NCBI RefSeq assembly: GCF_026460885.1
Contig: NZ_JAOVZW010000021.1
Coordinates: 118,467 to 182,466, forward strand
Direction: 5' to 3'
Length of the DNA stretch: 64,000 nucleotides
From: Chryseobacterium formosum
Lineage (GTDB): Bacteria > Bacteroidota > Bacteroidia > Flavobacteriales > Weeksellaceae
The notes under the pieces are model-generated. The model had not been told where the DNA came from. It saw only the letters and a list, made by a program, of their open reading frames with translations, and made no database searches. A program made the position numbers and the translations under genes. How positions within the stretch are numbered: the first letter of the stretch is position 1; every line of letters begins with the position of its first letter. Of the stretch, positions 1 to 9,700 are shown piece by piece.

Positions 1-172
1 TCTAATTTGAGATTTATAATTTTTTTTCGTTCGCTAACATACAAAAAATGGTTTTATATAAGGTTCTTTCAGATGTTAATCATTTACTAAATATGTAAGA
101 ACTATAAGTTCGTTTCATCATTAAATTTGAGATTTCATCATGATTATTTTTGAGTTTAACTCCAAAATATTG

Positions 173-180
173 TATATTTG
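173..180 (+). promoter_or_regulatory. Promoter -7 element of the thi operon
   Basis: TATATTTG matches the Bacteroidota -7 consensus TAnnTTTG exactly. A TTTTTG stretch at 147-152 lies 20 bp upstream, the usual place for the -33 TTTG element. The riboswitch aptamer starts 6 bp downstream, so the transcript would begin almost at the aptamer. The rest of the first 170 bases is AT-rich and shows no gene. Confidence 0.6.
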
Positions 181-186
181 TTTCAC

Positions 187-262
187 GCTTTAGGGGTATT
201 CTGAAAAGAATTGAGAGAGTCCCTTTGAACCTGATACGACTCACATCGACGTAGGGAAAAGC
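187..262 (+). ncRNA. TPP riboswitch (THI element)
   Basis: The conserved parts of the thiamine pyrophosphate aptamer are all present in order: P1 strand GCTTT (187-191), AGGGGT, CTGA...GAGA, then CCCTTTGAACCTGAT (221-235) and CGTAGGGAA followed by the closing P1 strand AAAGC (258-262). It stands directly upstream of a thiamine salvage operon, as expected. The expression platform is unclear. A short CATC/GATG hairpin followed by a T-rich tract (269-292) could be a weak terminator. Confidence 0.93.
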
Positions 263-334
263 AGGAATGCATCTTTTGATGTTTTCTTTCTTATTCTATC
301 TGTTTTCCTAAAGCTTATTTAAATCAAAAAGTAA

Positions 335-1132
335 ATGGAAAACAACCTTTGGAATTACATTCAATCTGTAAAAAATCAATCGCCGCTTGTTCATAATATT
401 ACCAATTTTGTGGTAATGAATAACACCGCCAATGCGCTTTTGGCAGTCGGAGCTTCACCGATTATGGCTCACGCAAAATCAGAAATCAAAGAAATAGTCG
501 CCATTTCTAATGCCGTCGTTATCAATATAGGAACACTCAATGAATATTGGTCTGAATCGATGTTGATTGCTGCAGAAGAAGCTTTGAAACTTAATAAAAC
601 TTGGATTCTTGATCCGGTGGGAGCGGGTGCAACTTCTTTCAGAGATGAGGTTTTGGCGAAGCTTTTACAATTCAAGCCAACTGTAATTAGAGGAAATGCC
701 TCGGAAATTATCGCTTTAGCCAAAGCCAATAAAACTGTCACAAAAGGAGTTGACAGTACAGCAGAAAGTAATGAAGCAATTAATGCCGCAAAATATCTTG
801 TTGAAAACTATCAATCTGTAGTTTGCATTTCGGGAGCTACAGATATTATTATTGATGATAAAGAAACTTATTTTGTTGAAAACGGACATCCATTAATGAC
901 CAAAGTAACAGGTTTGGGTTGTTCTGCTTCAGCAATTGTTGGAGCTTTTGCCGGAATTTCTGAAAATAAAAATGAATCTACTGTTGCTGCGATGGCACTT
1001 CTTGGAATTGCAGGAGAATTATCTGAAAAAATTTCAAACGGACCGGGAAGTCTTCAAATGAATATTTTAGATAAGCTTTACAATATTTCTGAAAAGGAAT
1101 TTTTTGAAAATGTAAAAGTTTCTAAGAAATGA
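335..1132 (+). CDS. thiM: Hydroxyethylthiazole kinase
   Basis: ThiM phosphorylates 4-methyl-5-(2-hydroxyethyl)thiazole (THZ) with ATP, salvaging the thiazole half of thiamine. The 265-residue length is typical. The N-terminus has the family pattern SPLVHNITNFVVMNNTAN (substrate pocket), the middle has LDPVGAGAT, and near residue 196 the GLGCSAS loop supplies the catalytic cysteine and anion hole. The start at 335 lies about 70 bases after the TPP riboswitch aptamer, and the stop overlaps the thiE start by 4 bases, which indicates translational coupling. It is the first gene of a four-gene salvage operon. Confidence 0.93.
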   Translation: MENNLWNYIQSVKNQSPLVHNITNFVVMNNTANALLAVGASPIMAHAKSEIKEIVAISNAVVINIGTLNEYWSESMLIAAEEALKLNKTWILDPVGAGATSFRDEVLAKLLQFKPTVIRGNASEIIALAKANKTVTKGVDSTAESNEAINAAKYLVENYQSVVCISGATDIIIDDKETYFVENGHPLMTKVTGLGCSASAIVGAFAGISENKNESTVAAMALLGIAGELSEKISNGPGSLQMNILDKLYNISEKEFFENVKVSKK

Positions 1133-1764
1133 GTTTAATACAATCATTTCCTTATCAATTATATCTTGTGATTTCCGAAGCTGATTGTAAAGGAAGAAAC
1201 TTTCTTGAAGTTGCCGAACAATCAATTTTAGGTGGAGTAGATATTATTCAATTACGTGAGAAAAATGCTTCTGACCAGGATTTTCTTGAAAAAGCCATTC
1301 GTCTCAAAGAAATTACTGACAAGTATGGAATTCCTTTAATCATTAATGATAATACTTTCGTAGCCAAAGAAGTCGATGCTTTTGGAATTCACGTCGGTAA
1401 TAATGATACTCAACCAACTGTTTTGAGAGAAAATTCATTTCAAAATAAAATGATTGGGTATTCCATCGAGTATTTGGAGCAACTTGAAAATCAGGAAACT
1501 GTTGTTTCGGATTATTTGGGAATTAGTCCGGTTTTCAGAACTGACACGAAGACAGATACGGTTACAGAATGGGGATTGGAAGGTTTAATGAAAATCAGAA
1601 AACTGACAGATAAACCACTGGTTGCCATCGGAAATATTCACTTAAAAAATGCCAGAGCTGTGATAGATTCAGGAGCAGATTGTATCGCTGTGGTTTCTGA
1701 AATCTGCAGTGCTGGAAATCCTCAAAAAGCAGCTTTTAATCTAAAAAATGAAATCAACAAATGA
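1129..1764 (+). CDS. thiE: Thiamine phosphate synthase
   Basis: ThiE joins HMP pyrophosphate and THZ phosphate to give thiamine monophosphate. The 211-residue TIM barrel shows the family motifs: IIQLREKNAS for the pyrophosphate and magnesium site, GIHVGNND, the loop ISPVFRTDTKTD (the counterpart of PIFPTxTK), AIGNIH, and GADCIAVVSEI at the phosphate-binding end. It overlaps thiM and thiD by 4 bases on each side (ATGA-type junctions), so all three proteins are probably co-translated. Confidence 0.92.
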   Translation: MSLIQSFPYQLYLVISEADCKGRNFLEVAEQSILGGVDIIQLREKNASDQDFLEKAIRLKEITDKYGIPLIINDNTFVAKEVDAFGIHVGNNDTQPTVLRENSFQNKMIGYSIEYLEQLENQETVVSDYLGISPVFRTDTKTDTVTEWGLEGLMKIRKLTDKPLVAIGNIHLKNARAVIDSGADCIAVVSEICSAGNPQKAAFNLKNEINK

Positions 1765-2594
1765 CAAAATACAAATATCCATCAGTTCTCACGATTGCTG
1801 GTTTTGACGGAAGTGGAGGCGCCGGAATTCAGGCTGATATAAAAACGATTTCAGCTTTAGGATGTTATGCAACGTCAGTTTTGACGGCTTTGCCTGTTCA
1901 AAATACGATGGGCGTTCGAAATATTTTTCCGATTCCAGTCGAAGCAGTTTCCGAACAGATTGAATCAATTTTAGATGACATTTTTCCTGACGCCATCAAA
2001 ATCGGAATGGTTCACACTCCTGAATTGGTTGAAACCATTGTGGAAACTTTAGCCAAATATAAAAAAGCTCCGATTGTATTTGACCCTGTGATGGTTGCAA
2101 CAAGCGGACATCGGCTGATTGAAGAAGAAACCATTCAGACGATTATTGAGAAACTTTTCCCAATTTCAGATATCATCACTCCGAATATGGATGAAGCTTC
2201 AATTTTAGCCAATATGGAAGTGAAAACTTTAGATGATATGAAAATTGCCGGAGAAAACATCAAAAAGTTAGGTTGTAAGCATATTTTATTGAAAGGCGGT
2301 CATCAAACCACCGAAAAAATAACCTCTCTATTTTATAGTGATAATGATGATTTTCAAAATTTTGAATCTTTAAAATTAAATACAAAAAATACCCACGGTT
2401 CGGGTTGCACATTGTCATCAGCGATTGCTTCTTTCATTGCGAGAGGAAAATCTATGGGTGAAGCTGTGGCTTTTGCTCAAAACTATGTTTCAGAAGCGAT
2501 TCTTAAAGGAAGCGACGTAAAGACCGGAAAAGGAAACGGGCCTTTGAATCACTTTTTTAATCCTCAAAAACTTATCAAGAATGAATTGGTCTGA
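1761..2594 (+). CDS. thiD: Bifunctional HMP kinase / HMP-phosphate kinase
   Basis: ThiD phosphorylates hydroxymethylpyrimidine twice, giving the pyrimidine partner for ThiE. It is a 277-residue ribokinase-fold protein with N-terminal TIAGFDGSGGAGIQAD, PVQNT, FDPVMVATSG in the middle, and the HGSGCTLSSAIAS anion-hole loop with its catalytic cysteine near the C-terminus. It overlaps thiE by 4 bases and tenA by 14 bases, so it lies firmly inside the operon. Confidence 0.93.
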   Translation: MTKYKYPSVLTIAGFDGSGGAGIQADIKTISALGCYATSVLTALPVQNTMGVRNIFPIPVEAVSEQIESILDDIFPDAIKIGMVHTPELVETIVETLAKYKKAPIVFDPVMVATSGHRLIEEETIQTIIEKLFPISDIITPNMDEASILANMEVKTLDDMKIAGENIKKLGCKHILLKGGHQTTEKITSLFYSDNDDFQNFESLKLNTKNTHGSGCTLSSAIASFIARGKSMGEAVAFAQNYVSEAILKGSDVKTGKGNGPLNHFFNPQKLIKNELV

Positions 2595-3231
2595 AAACGC
2601 CTGGAAATCAATTGAAAATATTTACAACGACATCATTGAAATGCCTTTTATTAAGGAATTGTCCGATGGAACTTTAGACAAAGAAAAATTCCAGTTTTAT
2701 ATTGCTCAGGATTCTTTGTATTTGGAACATTTCGGAAGAACTTTAGCCTTAATTGGCAGTAAGGCGCATCAGATTGAAGATGCTTTGGCGTATATGAGAT
2801 TTGCAGAAAATGCGATTGTCGTTGAAAATGCTTTGCACGAATCTTATTTTAAAGAATTTGAAATTTTCAACAAAGGAATTTTAGAGCCTGTTTGTCATCA
2901 TTATATTCATTTTTTGAGAAGTACCGCAGCTTTTGAGCCTGTTGAAGTGGCTTTTGCAGCGACTTTACCTTGCTTTTGGATTTATAAAGAAGTCGGAGAT
3001 TATATTCTGAATCTTGAACAAACCTCAGAAAATCCTTACCAAAGCTGGATAGAGACTTACGGCGGAGAAGATTTTGCCGTTGCCGTTAAAACTGCCATCG
3101 AGATTTGCAACAAAGCCGCCGAAAACACAACTCCAGAAATAAGAAACCGAATGAATGAAGCTTTTATCACAGCTTCCAAACTCGAGTTTCAGTTTTGGCA
3201 GGCTGCTTATGACTTGAAAGTTTGGGAATAA
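2581..3231 (+). CDS. tenA: Thiaminase II / aminopyrimidine aminohydrolase (TenA)
   Basis: TenA hydrolyses base-degraded thiamine (amino-HMP precursors) to regenerate HMP, feeding ThiD. It is a 216-residue all-helical protein with ALPCFWIYKEVG (catalytic cysteine in the PC motif) near residues 126-137 and the active-site pattern WIETYGGEDF further on. It starts inside the 3' end of thiD. Together with ThiM and ThiD it makes the operon a salvage unit: no thiC, thiG, thiH or thiS for de novo synthesis is present here. Confidence 0.9.
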   Translation: MNWSENAWKSIENIYNDIIEMPFIKELSDGTLDKEKFQFYIAQDSLYLEHFGRTLALIGSKAHQIEDALAYMRFAENAIVVENALHESYFKEFEIFNKGILEPVCHHYIHFLRSTAAFEPVEVAFAATLPCFWIYKEVGDYILNLEQTSENPYQSWIETYGGEDFAVAVKTAIEICNKAAENTTPEIRNRMNEAFITASKLEFQFWQAAYDLKVWE

Positions 3232-3375
3232 TTTAAACCACAAAAGTCACAAAAGAAAATCTACAAAAAAGCTGAACAAAAGAGCAAAAAAGTTAAGTTT
3301 TAAAAACAGATTCCTTTTTTGAACTTTTGATAAACTTAAAAAGTGTAACAACTTTTGTGACTTTTGTGGTTTAAA
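3232..3375. repeat. Long inverted repeat between tenA and an AraC gene
   Basis: Two 24-base arms, 3232-3255 and 3352-3375, are perfect reverse complements. Each contains the internal repeat ACAAAAGTCACAAAAG or its complement. They enclose 96 AT-rich bases without a gene. The left arm begins directly after the tenA stop codon. It could act as a terminator-like hairpin for the thi operon or be a small mobile repeat (MITE- or REP-like). No transposase is nearby. Confidence 0.75.
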
Positions 3376-3407
3376 GATTTTTTATCATTTTTAAACAGCC
3401 TCTTAAA

Positions 3408-4322
3408 TCAATTCAAATTCCTATACTCATTCGGGCTCATCCCAACCTTCTGCTTAAACAACCTCGTAAAATGCTGAGGATATTTGAATCCCAAATCACA
3501 AGCCACCTGACTAATCGATTTTTCCACATCAAAAATCCGTTCTTTCGCAATATCAATCAACTTTTGCTGAATATATTCCTGAGCAGATTTTCCCGTTTCT
3601 TTTTTCACCAAATCACCAAAATAATTAGGAGACAGACTCAGTTCATCCGCACAATAACTCACCGACGGAAAACCAATATTCTGAGGTTTGTCAGAAGAAA
3701 AATAATCATTGAGCAAAACTTCAAAACGTTCAAGAACACCTTTGTTAACGTTGTCTCGAGTAATAAATTGACGGTCATAAAAACGGTCGCAATAGTTCAA
3801 AAACAATTCGATATTCGAAGTAATCAACTTCTTGCTGTGCTTATCAATCGTCTGTCGTAACTCAAATTCAATATTCGCAAAACAATCCAAAACAACCTGC
3901 CTTTCCTTTTCCGAAAGATGCAAAGCCTCATTCATCTGATAAGAGAAAAATCCATAATCCTGAATAATCTTCCCCAGCGAAGTCCCGTGAATCAAATCCG
4001 GATGAAAAATCAAAACGTGACCTTGAGGCTGATAATTAGATGTCTCATATTCCACGTTCCAAGCCTGTCCAGGACCCACAAAAACCATCGTTCCTTCCTG
4101 ATAATCGTAGTAATCACGACCATAACGGATGTCACCACAAACCACATCTTTCAGGAAAATTCCGTACACACCAAAATTCATTTTCACCGTCGTTCCGGCT
4201 TTCCACTTGCGTGGCGGACATTTCGACAAATCCAGAATACTCACCAGCGGATGCGTCGTTTCCGCACCACAAGACGTGTTGTAATCGCTCACACTGTTAA
4301 AAAATAGGGTTTCATTCATCAC
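3408..4322 (-). CDS. AraC family transcriptional regulator
   Basis: A 304-residue regulator with an N-terminal cupin-like sensing half and a C-terminal pair of helix-turn-helix motifs. The latter shows YCADELSLSPNYFGDLVKK, then ISQVACDLGFKYPQHFTRLF and the closing GMSPNEYR. The effector is not predictable. It resembles the regulator at 20882-21799 (both contain HPLVS followed by DxSK near the N-terminus), so the two are probably paralogs. The start could be 4322 or the next Met codon at 4319. A putative operator shared with two other loci lies about 70 bases upstream (4384-4423). Confidence 0.88.
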   Translation of the reverse strand: MMNETLFFNSVSDYNTSCGAETTHPLVSILDLSKCPPRKWKAGTTVKMNFGVYGIFLKDVVCGDIRYGRDYYDYQEGTMVFVGPGQAWNVEYETSNYQPQGHVLIFHPDLIHGTSLGKIIQDYGFFSYQMNEALHLSEKERQVVLDCFANIEFELRQTIDKHSKKLITSNIELFLNYCDRFYDRQFITRDNVNKGVLERFEVLLNDYFSSDKPQNIGFPSVSYCADELSLSPNYFGDLVKKETGKSAQEYIQQKLIDIAKERIFDVEKSISQVACDLGFKYPQHFTRLFKQKVGMSPNEYRNLN

Positions 4323-4383
4323 ACAATCATTTTACAGAGCAAAATTAAACAATCTAACCCGCTAATCATCATTCCTTTACGCC

Positions 4384-4423
4384 AATCAGTAATAATGGTA
4401 AGAGAATCCGTAATCCGTATCAT
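4384..4423. promoter_or_regulatory. Shared putative operator, copy 1
   Basis: The segment contains AATCAGTAATAATGGTAAG, an 8-base spacer and GTAATCCGTAT. The same arrangement with identical spacing occurs at 10334-10373 and 25877-25916. The half-site AATCnGTA recurs after exactly 28 bases in all three copies. It lies upstream of the AraC gene at 3408-4322, so autoregulation by that protein is one possibility. Confidence 0.5.
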
Positions 4424-4516
4424 TTTTCGGTGTTTCTGGGCGTATCCCTTTGCATTTTTGCCAGAAGTTTTGGTTTTCGAAAGAACATTTCCACAAGGCA
4501 AAAATGCAAGCGGGTC

Positions 4517-4618
4517 GGGCTATCCGCTATATCTTTTTTGTTATTGCGAACGAAATTAGATAATCAATAGAACCTTTCAGCAATCGCAATAACAAAAAAG
4601 GATGCCGCTACTATCCCT
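4517..4618. repeat. Palindromic intergenic element, Flavobacteria type
   Basis: An imperfect palindrome with arms about 4517-4549 and 4584-4618. The inner 17 bases, CTTTTTTGTTATTGCGA, pair perfectly. The outer parts read GGGCTATCCGCTATATC on one side and GATGCCGCTACTATCCC on the other. From memory, elements with these GGGCTATCCGCT / GCCGCTACTATCCC ends recur in intergenic DNA of flavobacteria. No coding region overlaps it. Confidence 0.6.
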
Positions 4619-4623
4619 TACGC

Positions 4624-4661
4624 AAAAAGCCCGCTCAACAATTCGTCGAACGGGCTTTTTT
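4624..4661. terminator. Bidirectional rho-independent terminator
   Basis: The stem AAAAAGCCCG (4624-4633) pairs with CGGGCTTTTT (4651-4660), flanked by A and T runs. It stands at the end of the palindromic element, between two minus-strand genes. Confidence 0.7.
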
Positions 4662-4784
4662 ATAAATTTTAGCCTGATTTTTAGAACTTATCAATTCAGA
4701 ATAAGATTTTATTTCTCATCAATTTGACAAATGAAAATTAAAAACTTGCTCAATCTGCAAAATCAGCGAGAAAAAATCCATCAA

Positions 4785-5543
4785 TTAGATTCTAAATCCT
4801 CCTGCAACTTCGATTCTCTGCGCATTAATCCATTTAGAATCGTCTGAACAAAGAAACGCAACCACACTTCCGATATCATCCGGCAAACCAACTCTTCCCA
4901 AAGCTGTTTGTGAAGAAACCAACTGATTATATTCCGCACTATCACGAACTGCACCGCCTCCAAAATCAGTTTCAATCGCACCGGGTGCGATAGAATTCAC
5001 TCGGATTTTTCTGCTTCCCAATTCCAAAGCCTGATATCTTGACAAAGAATCGATTGCCGCTTTCATCGCACCATAAGCCGAATATCCTGCAAACGAGAAT
5101 CTTGCCAATCCAGAAGATGTATTCACAACGCTGCTTCCGTCGTTCAATAATGGTAATAGTTTTTGAGTTAAGAAATAAGGCCCTTTGAAATGGATATTCG
5201 TCATCGCATCCAAAATTTCTTCAGTAGTCGTTTCAAAACTTTGATTGATTCCGATTCCTGCGTTGTTGACCAAAGCATCCAATTTTGCAGAAGAAAACTG
5301 AGTGTCCAAAACCTCTTTTACTTCAGTTGCGAATTGGTCAAAACCTGCAGTGGTAGAAATATCCAAAGGTAAAGCGAATGCTTTTTGTCCGATGTTTTCG
5401 ATTTCTTTTACCACTTCATCTGCAAACTCTTTTTTGGTTTGATAAGTCAATATGACATCGAATCCTCTTTTTGCCAATTGTAAAGCTGAATCTTTACCCA
5501 ATCCACGGCTTCCGCCAGTTACTAATGCTATTTTACTTGCCAT
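4785..5543 (-). CDS. SDR family NAD(P)-dependent oxidoreductase
   Basis: A 252-residue classical short-chain dehydrogenase/reductase. The cofactor motif TGGSRGLG is at residues 9-16, NNAG at 93-96, catalytic Ser around 143-144, and the YxxxK pair at Tyr157 and Lys161. The end IEVAGGFRI is typical of the FabG-like group. The substrate is unknown. A divergent-pair layout is absent: the AraC gene at 5629-6588 lies upstream on the same strand with an 85-base gap and probably controls it, judging from position only. Confidence 0.9.
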   Translation of the reverse strand: MASKIALVTGGSRGLGKDSALQLAKRGFDVILTYQTKKEFADEVVKEIENIGQKAFALPLDISTTAGFDQFATEVKEVLDTQFSSAKLDALVNNAGIGINQSFETTTEEILDAMTNIHFKGPYFLTQKLLPLLNDGSSVVNTSSGLARFSFAGYSAYGAMKAAIDSLSRYQALELGSRKIRVNSIAPGAIETDFGGGAVRDSAEYNQLVSSQTALGRVGLPDDIGSVVAFLCSDDSKWINAQRIEVAGGFRI

Positions 5544-5628
5544 TTTTTTATTGTTTTATTTAATGGTACAAAGTTGAAAAATTAGTACATCAGAGTGTTT
5601 GCATAAATCAAATTAAAGTTTGTGAAAA

Positions 5629-6588
5629 TCAAACAATCGATAATTCTCGGTAATGTTGTGGCGATTGCTTGCTGTGTTTCTTGAAGAAGTTAGAAAAATG
5701 AGCAACTTCTTCAAAACCTAATGTGAAAGCGATTTCCGAAACATTCCATTGTGTTTGGGTCAGCAATATTTTGGCTTCCTGAAAAATTCGGCTTCCAATG
5801 ATTTCGCCAGTTGTTTTTCCTGTTGTTTCTTTTAGAACTCTGTTGAGATGATTCACGTGAACGCCTAATATTCCTGCAAAATCTGCCGGTGTTTTCAGTT
5901 GTAAAAGCTGACTGATATTTTCAATAGGAAACTGTCTTTCCAATAATTCAATGAACAGCGTTGTGGTTCTGGAAGCGGCAGTTTTGTTATTTTCGACAGG
6001 TAAAATCGGTTGTAATTTCTGACCAAAATGTATCAATTCCATCACGTAATTTCTCAGCAAATCATATTTATAAACATAATCAGACTTGATTTCTTCGTGC
6101 ATTTTCAGAAAAATTGCTTCAAATTGATGAAACTGTTCTGTCGAAATTTGAAAGATAAAATCGCTCTGAGGCGAGAAAACCGGAAGAAGGTCGAGTTCCA
6201 ATCCAATCTTTGAAGTTGGTAAAAAATCTTTAGTAAAAACACAAAAATGTCCCGATTGCTCAGTGCATTGATGGGTGTAATTGTAAGGGATTTTTGGAGA
6301 AGCAAAAAGAACGGCGCAATCTTCAATTTCGATGGTTTTGTCTGCATATTCCACTTTATTTTTGCCGTTTATGAGACTTATTTTGTAATAAGTTCTCCTG
6401 TTGTAAGGCATTTCGGTTTTCGATTTGCAAGTTCTGTAGATTTCAGAAATATCAAAAACATTGAAGTGACCAATATCCTTATTGATGTTTTCAGTAAGGA
6501 ATTGATTGATGTCAGGACAAGTTTCTCCCAAAATATCCTGATAAAATTCTTTGATGGTAATCGAACTCATTTTCTTTGTAAAAATCAA
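5629..6588 (-). CDS. AraC family transcriptional regulator
   Basis: A 319-residue protein with an N-terminal ligand-binding half and C-terminal AraC DNA-binding domain (ADFAGILGVHVNHLNRVLKE, then VSEIAFTLGFEEVAHFSNFF and SPQHYREL). It closely resembles the regulator at 23275-24153: both have LLERQFPIE, the HVN-LNR pattern and the phrase YKI-L-GK-K near the N-terminus. The two are therefore paralogs. It is 85 bases upstream of an SDR gene on the same strand. Confidence 0.88.
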   Translation of the reverse strand: MIFTKKMSSITIKEFYQDILGETCPDINQFLTENINKDIGHFNVFDISEIYRTCKSKTEMPYNRRTYYKISLINGKNKVEYADKTIEIEDCAVLFASPKIPYNYTHQCTEQSGHFCVFTKDFLPTSKIGLELDLLPVFSPQSDFIFQISTEQFHQFEAIFLKMHEEIKSDYVYKYDLLRNYVMELIHFGQKLQPILPVENNKTAASRTTTLFIELLERQFPIENISQLLQLKTPADFAGILGVHVNHLNRVLKETTGKTTGEIIGSRIFQEAKILLTQTQWNVSEIAFTLGFEEVAHFSNFFKKHSKQSPQHYRELSIV

Positions 6589-6790
6589 AGATACGAGATA
6601 ATTATTTCAATTGAAAGATTTCCTTAATTTGAATATTTTAATTCCTAAAAATTGTAACGGAAACTCAGCATTTTTTTATTAATTTAGCTCATCTTAAAGT
6701 TGAGTATTTCCTTTATTAAATGTACTTATTGACTTTAAATAAACATAAAGAAAATCTGAACTCATCCAAATATCAACCTCTAAAAAAATA

Positions 6791-9700
6791 ATGCAGGAAC
6801 TTAGAAATCAATACATTTTTGAAAACATCAACTTCTCAGGTTTTTCGATTTTTGATATTCAAAAGCATTGCTCAGAAAGGATTGATATTGAGAAGGAAAA
6901 TTTGAAGGATATTCAGCCTTATTTTATTGAAATCAATTCCGGTGTGTTTTATAAACCTTTATCGAACATTGATTTTCCCAGCGTTGCAGTCAATTTTATT
7001 GGTAGTTCGCTTATTTTAGAATGTCCGTGTGATACTCCAAAAACCAAAATGTGCAGCCACCAAGCTCAGGTTTTGTACACGATTATTGAACGACCGGATT
7101 TACGTGTTTTCTTTGATGAAATGCTTCGACGGAAGAAATTGCAAGACTTCGCAAAAGATTATGGTTTAGAAAATGAACCAAATCTTGATGAATATTTCCA
7201 GCCGGAACACGTTCATAATTCTTTAAGAATCGAGCCTAAAATTAAAGAATTAATTAAGCTGAATTCTGATGAACTGCAGCAGAAATTATTGCCTAAAAAA
7301 AACAATCAATTTCACGAAATTAAAATTCAAAATCCTTCAAAAAAAATGTTTTTGGTCATTAAAAAGCATAAATATTACGACCGATTCGGTATTGAACTTT
7401 TTGAAGCAGAAACCACACAATTTGGAAAAATTAAAAATCCAATAATGGCGATTAACCCTTCAAATCTGATTTGGAAAGCCGAAACCATCGATGAAGCAAA
7501 ATTCTATACCGCTGTTTTGACATTTGAGAATCATCAAACCGAAGAAAAGGATGATGCCGACCTCGAAGCTTTAAAAATGGTGGTGAAAAATCCATTACAA
7601 TTGCCAACATTTTATCACGACAAAGATATTTCAGAGAATATTTCCACAAAATCCATCGTTTCGGTTGATTTAAAATCATTAAATGCGGATATTGAACTTT
7701 CTGTTTTCAAAAAAGAACCTTTCTTCGAAATCACGGGTGGGCTTTGGCTGAATGACGTTTTGCAGCCGTTTAGAAATATTAAAATTCAGTTTAATTATTT
7801 CCTTTTCCAAGACAAAACGCTGCATTTGGTTACCAATCTGGATATGCTTCGGGTTTTGGGATTTTTTAAATCGAACAGAGAGATTCTGCTGGTTCACTCA
7901 TCCAAATTTGAGGAATTTAAACAAAACATTCTAACCAATTTAGAAAAGCAAATCAAGATTAGCTATGCCTACATACAACCCGCTACACAAAAGCAATTGG
8001 CGGAGAAATCGTTTGACGAAAAGGTCGAGAAAATCATTTATTTGGCAGACCAGAATGAGTATATTTCGATAACGCCGGTGATGAAATATGGCAATGTGGA
8101 AATTCCTGTTTTTTCGAGGAAACAGATATTTGATACCGACCGAAACGGCAATGTTTTTCAGGTAGAAAGAGATGACCAAGAAGAGATAAAGCTTACGGCG
8201 ATGATTATGCAGCAGCATTCGGAATTTGCCGAACAAATCGAGCAATACGAATATTTTTATCTGCACAAAGACAAGTTTCTGGACGAAAATTGGTTCTTAG
8301 AAGCTTTTGAAAAATGGCGGAATGAAGGCATTGTAATTTTAGGTTTTAATGAATTAAAAAAGAACAAGCTCAACGCCAATAAAGCGGTGGTTTCCATAGC
8401 GGTTGTCAGCGGAATTAATTGGTTTAATACAGAAATTGATGTGAAATTCGGGAAGCAGAAAGCTTCATTGAAACAATTGCATAAATCTATCCGAAACAAA
8501 AGCAAATTTGTACAGTTAGACGACGGAACGAACGGGATTTTGCCCGAAGAATGGATGAAAAAACTCAATCACTATTTCGATTCCGGCGAGATTTATGATG
8601 AACTTTTGAGATTGCCAAAAAGTAATTTTTCTGAAATTAAAAACCTCTTTGATGAGAACGTTTTAAGCAAAGAAGTCAGTGAAGAAATCGAAACGTACAA
8701 CAAAGCGTTGTCTGAAAATCAACACATTCCCGAAACTGAAGTTCCAGCAGAATTGAATGCAACGCTTCGGGATTATCAAAAACAAGGGCTCGACTGGCTG
8801 AATTATCTCGATGATTTCAATTTTGGAAGTTGTCTTGCCGACGATATGGGACTTGGGAAAACACTTCAAATCATTGCATTCATCCTTTCACAAAATAAAA
8901 AGCATCCTCAAAATACCAATCTTGTCGTGGTGCCGACTTCCTTGCTTTTCAATTGGCAGGCAGAAGTGGAAAAGTTTGCGCCTTCGATTAAAATTTTGAC
9001 ACATTACGGTGCCAACAGAATTAAAAATACGCTTCATTTTGCAGGTCACGAAATTGTGCTCACGACTTATGGAATGCTGCTTTCCGATATTCGGTTTTTA
9101 AAAGAATTTAATTTCAATTATGTGTTTCTAGACGAATCTCAAGCCATTAAAAATCCAAATTCTGAACGCTACAGAGCTGCAAGATTATTAACATCGAGAA
9201 ACAAAGTCGTCTTAACAGGAACTCCTATTGAAAATAATACGTTCGATATCTATGGGCAACTTTCCTTTGCTATTCCTGGTTTGTTGGGAAGTAAGCAATA
9301 TTTCAGAGATATTTATTCCATCCCGATTGATAAATTTGAAAATACAAAACGGGCGACAGATTTACAGCAAAAAATAAAACCTTTTATCCTCAGACGAACC
9401 AAAAAGCAGGTTGCAAAAGAACTTCCAGACAAAACAGAAATGGTGATTTATTGCGAAATGGGAGAGGAGCAAAGGCGGATTTATAATGCTTACGAAAAGG
9501 AATTGCGGGAATATATTTCGGCAAAAGACGAGCACGAAATCGCCAAAAACAGTATGCACGTTTTGACGGGATTGACGAAGCTGAGACAAATTTGCGATTC
9601 TCCGGCGCTTTTAAAAGACGAAGAACAATTCGGTGATAGTTCGGCAAAAATTGAAGTTCTGATGGAGCAGATTGAAAACAAATCTTCCCAACACAAGATT

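Noticed and set aside
3471..4307. Open frames opposite the AraC gene
   Set aside because: They are complementary-strand shadows of a clear AraC protein.
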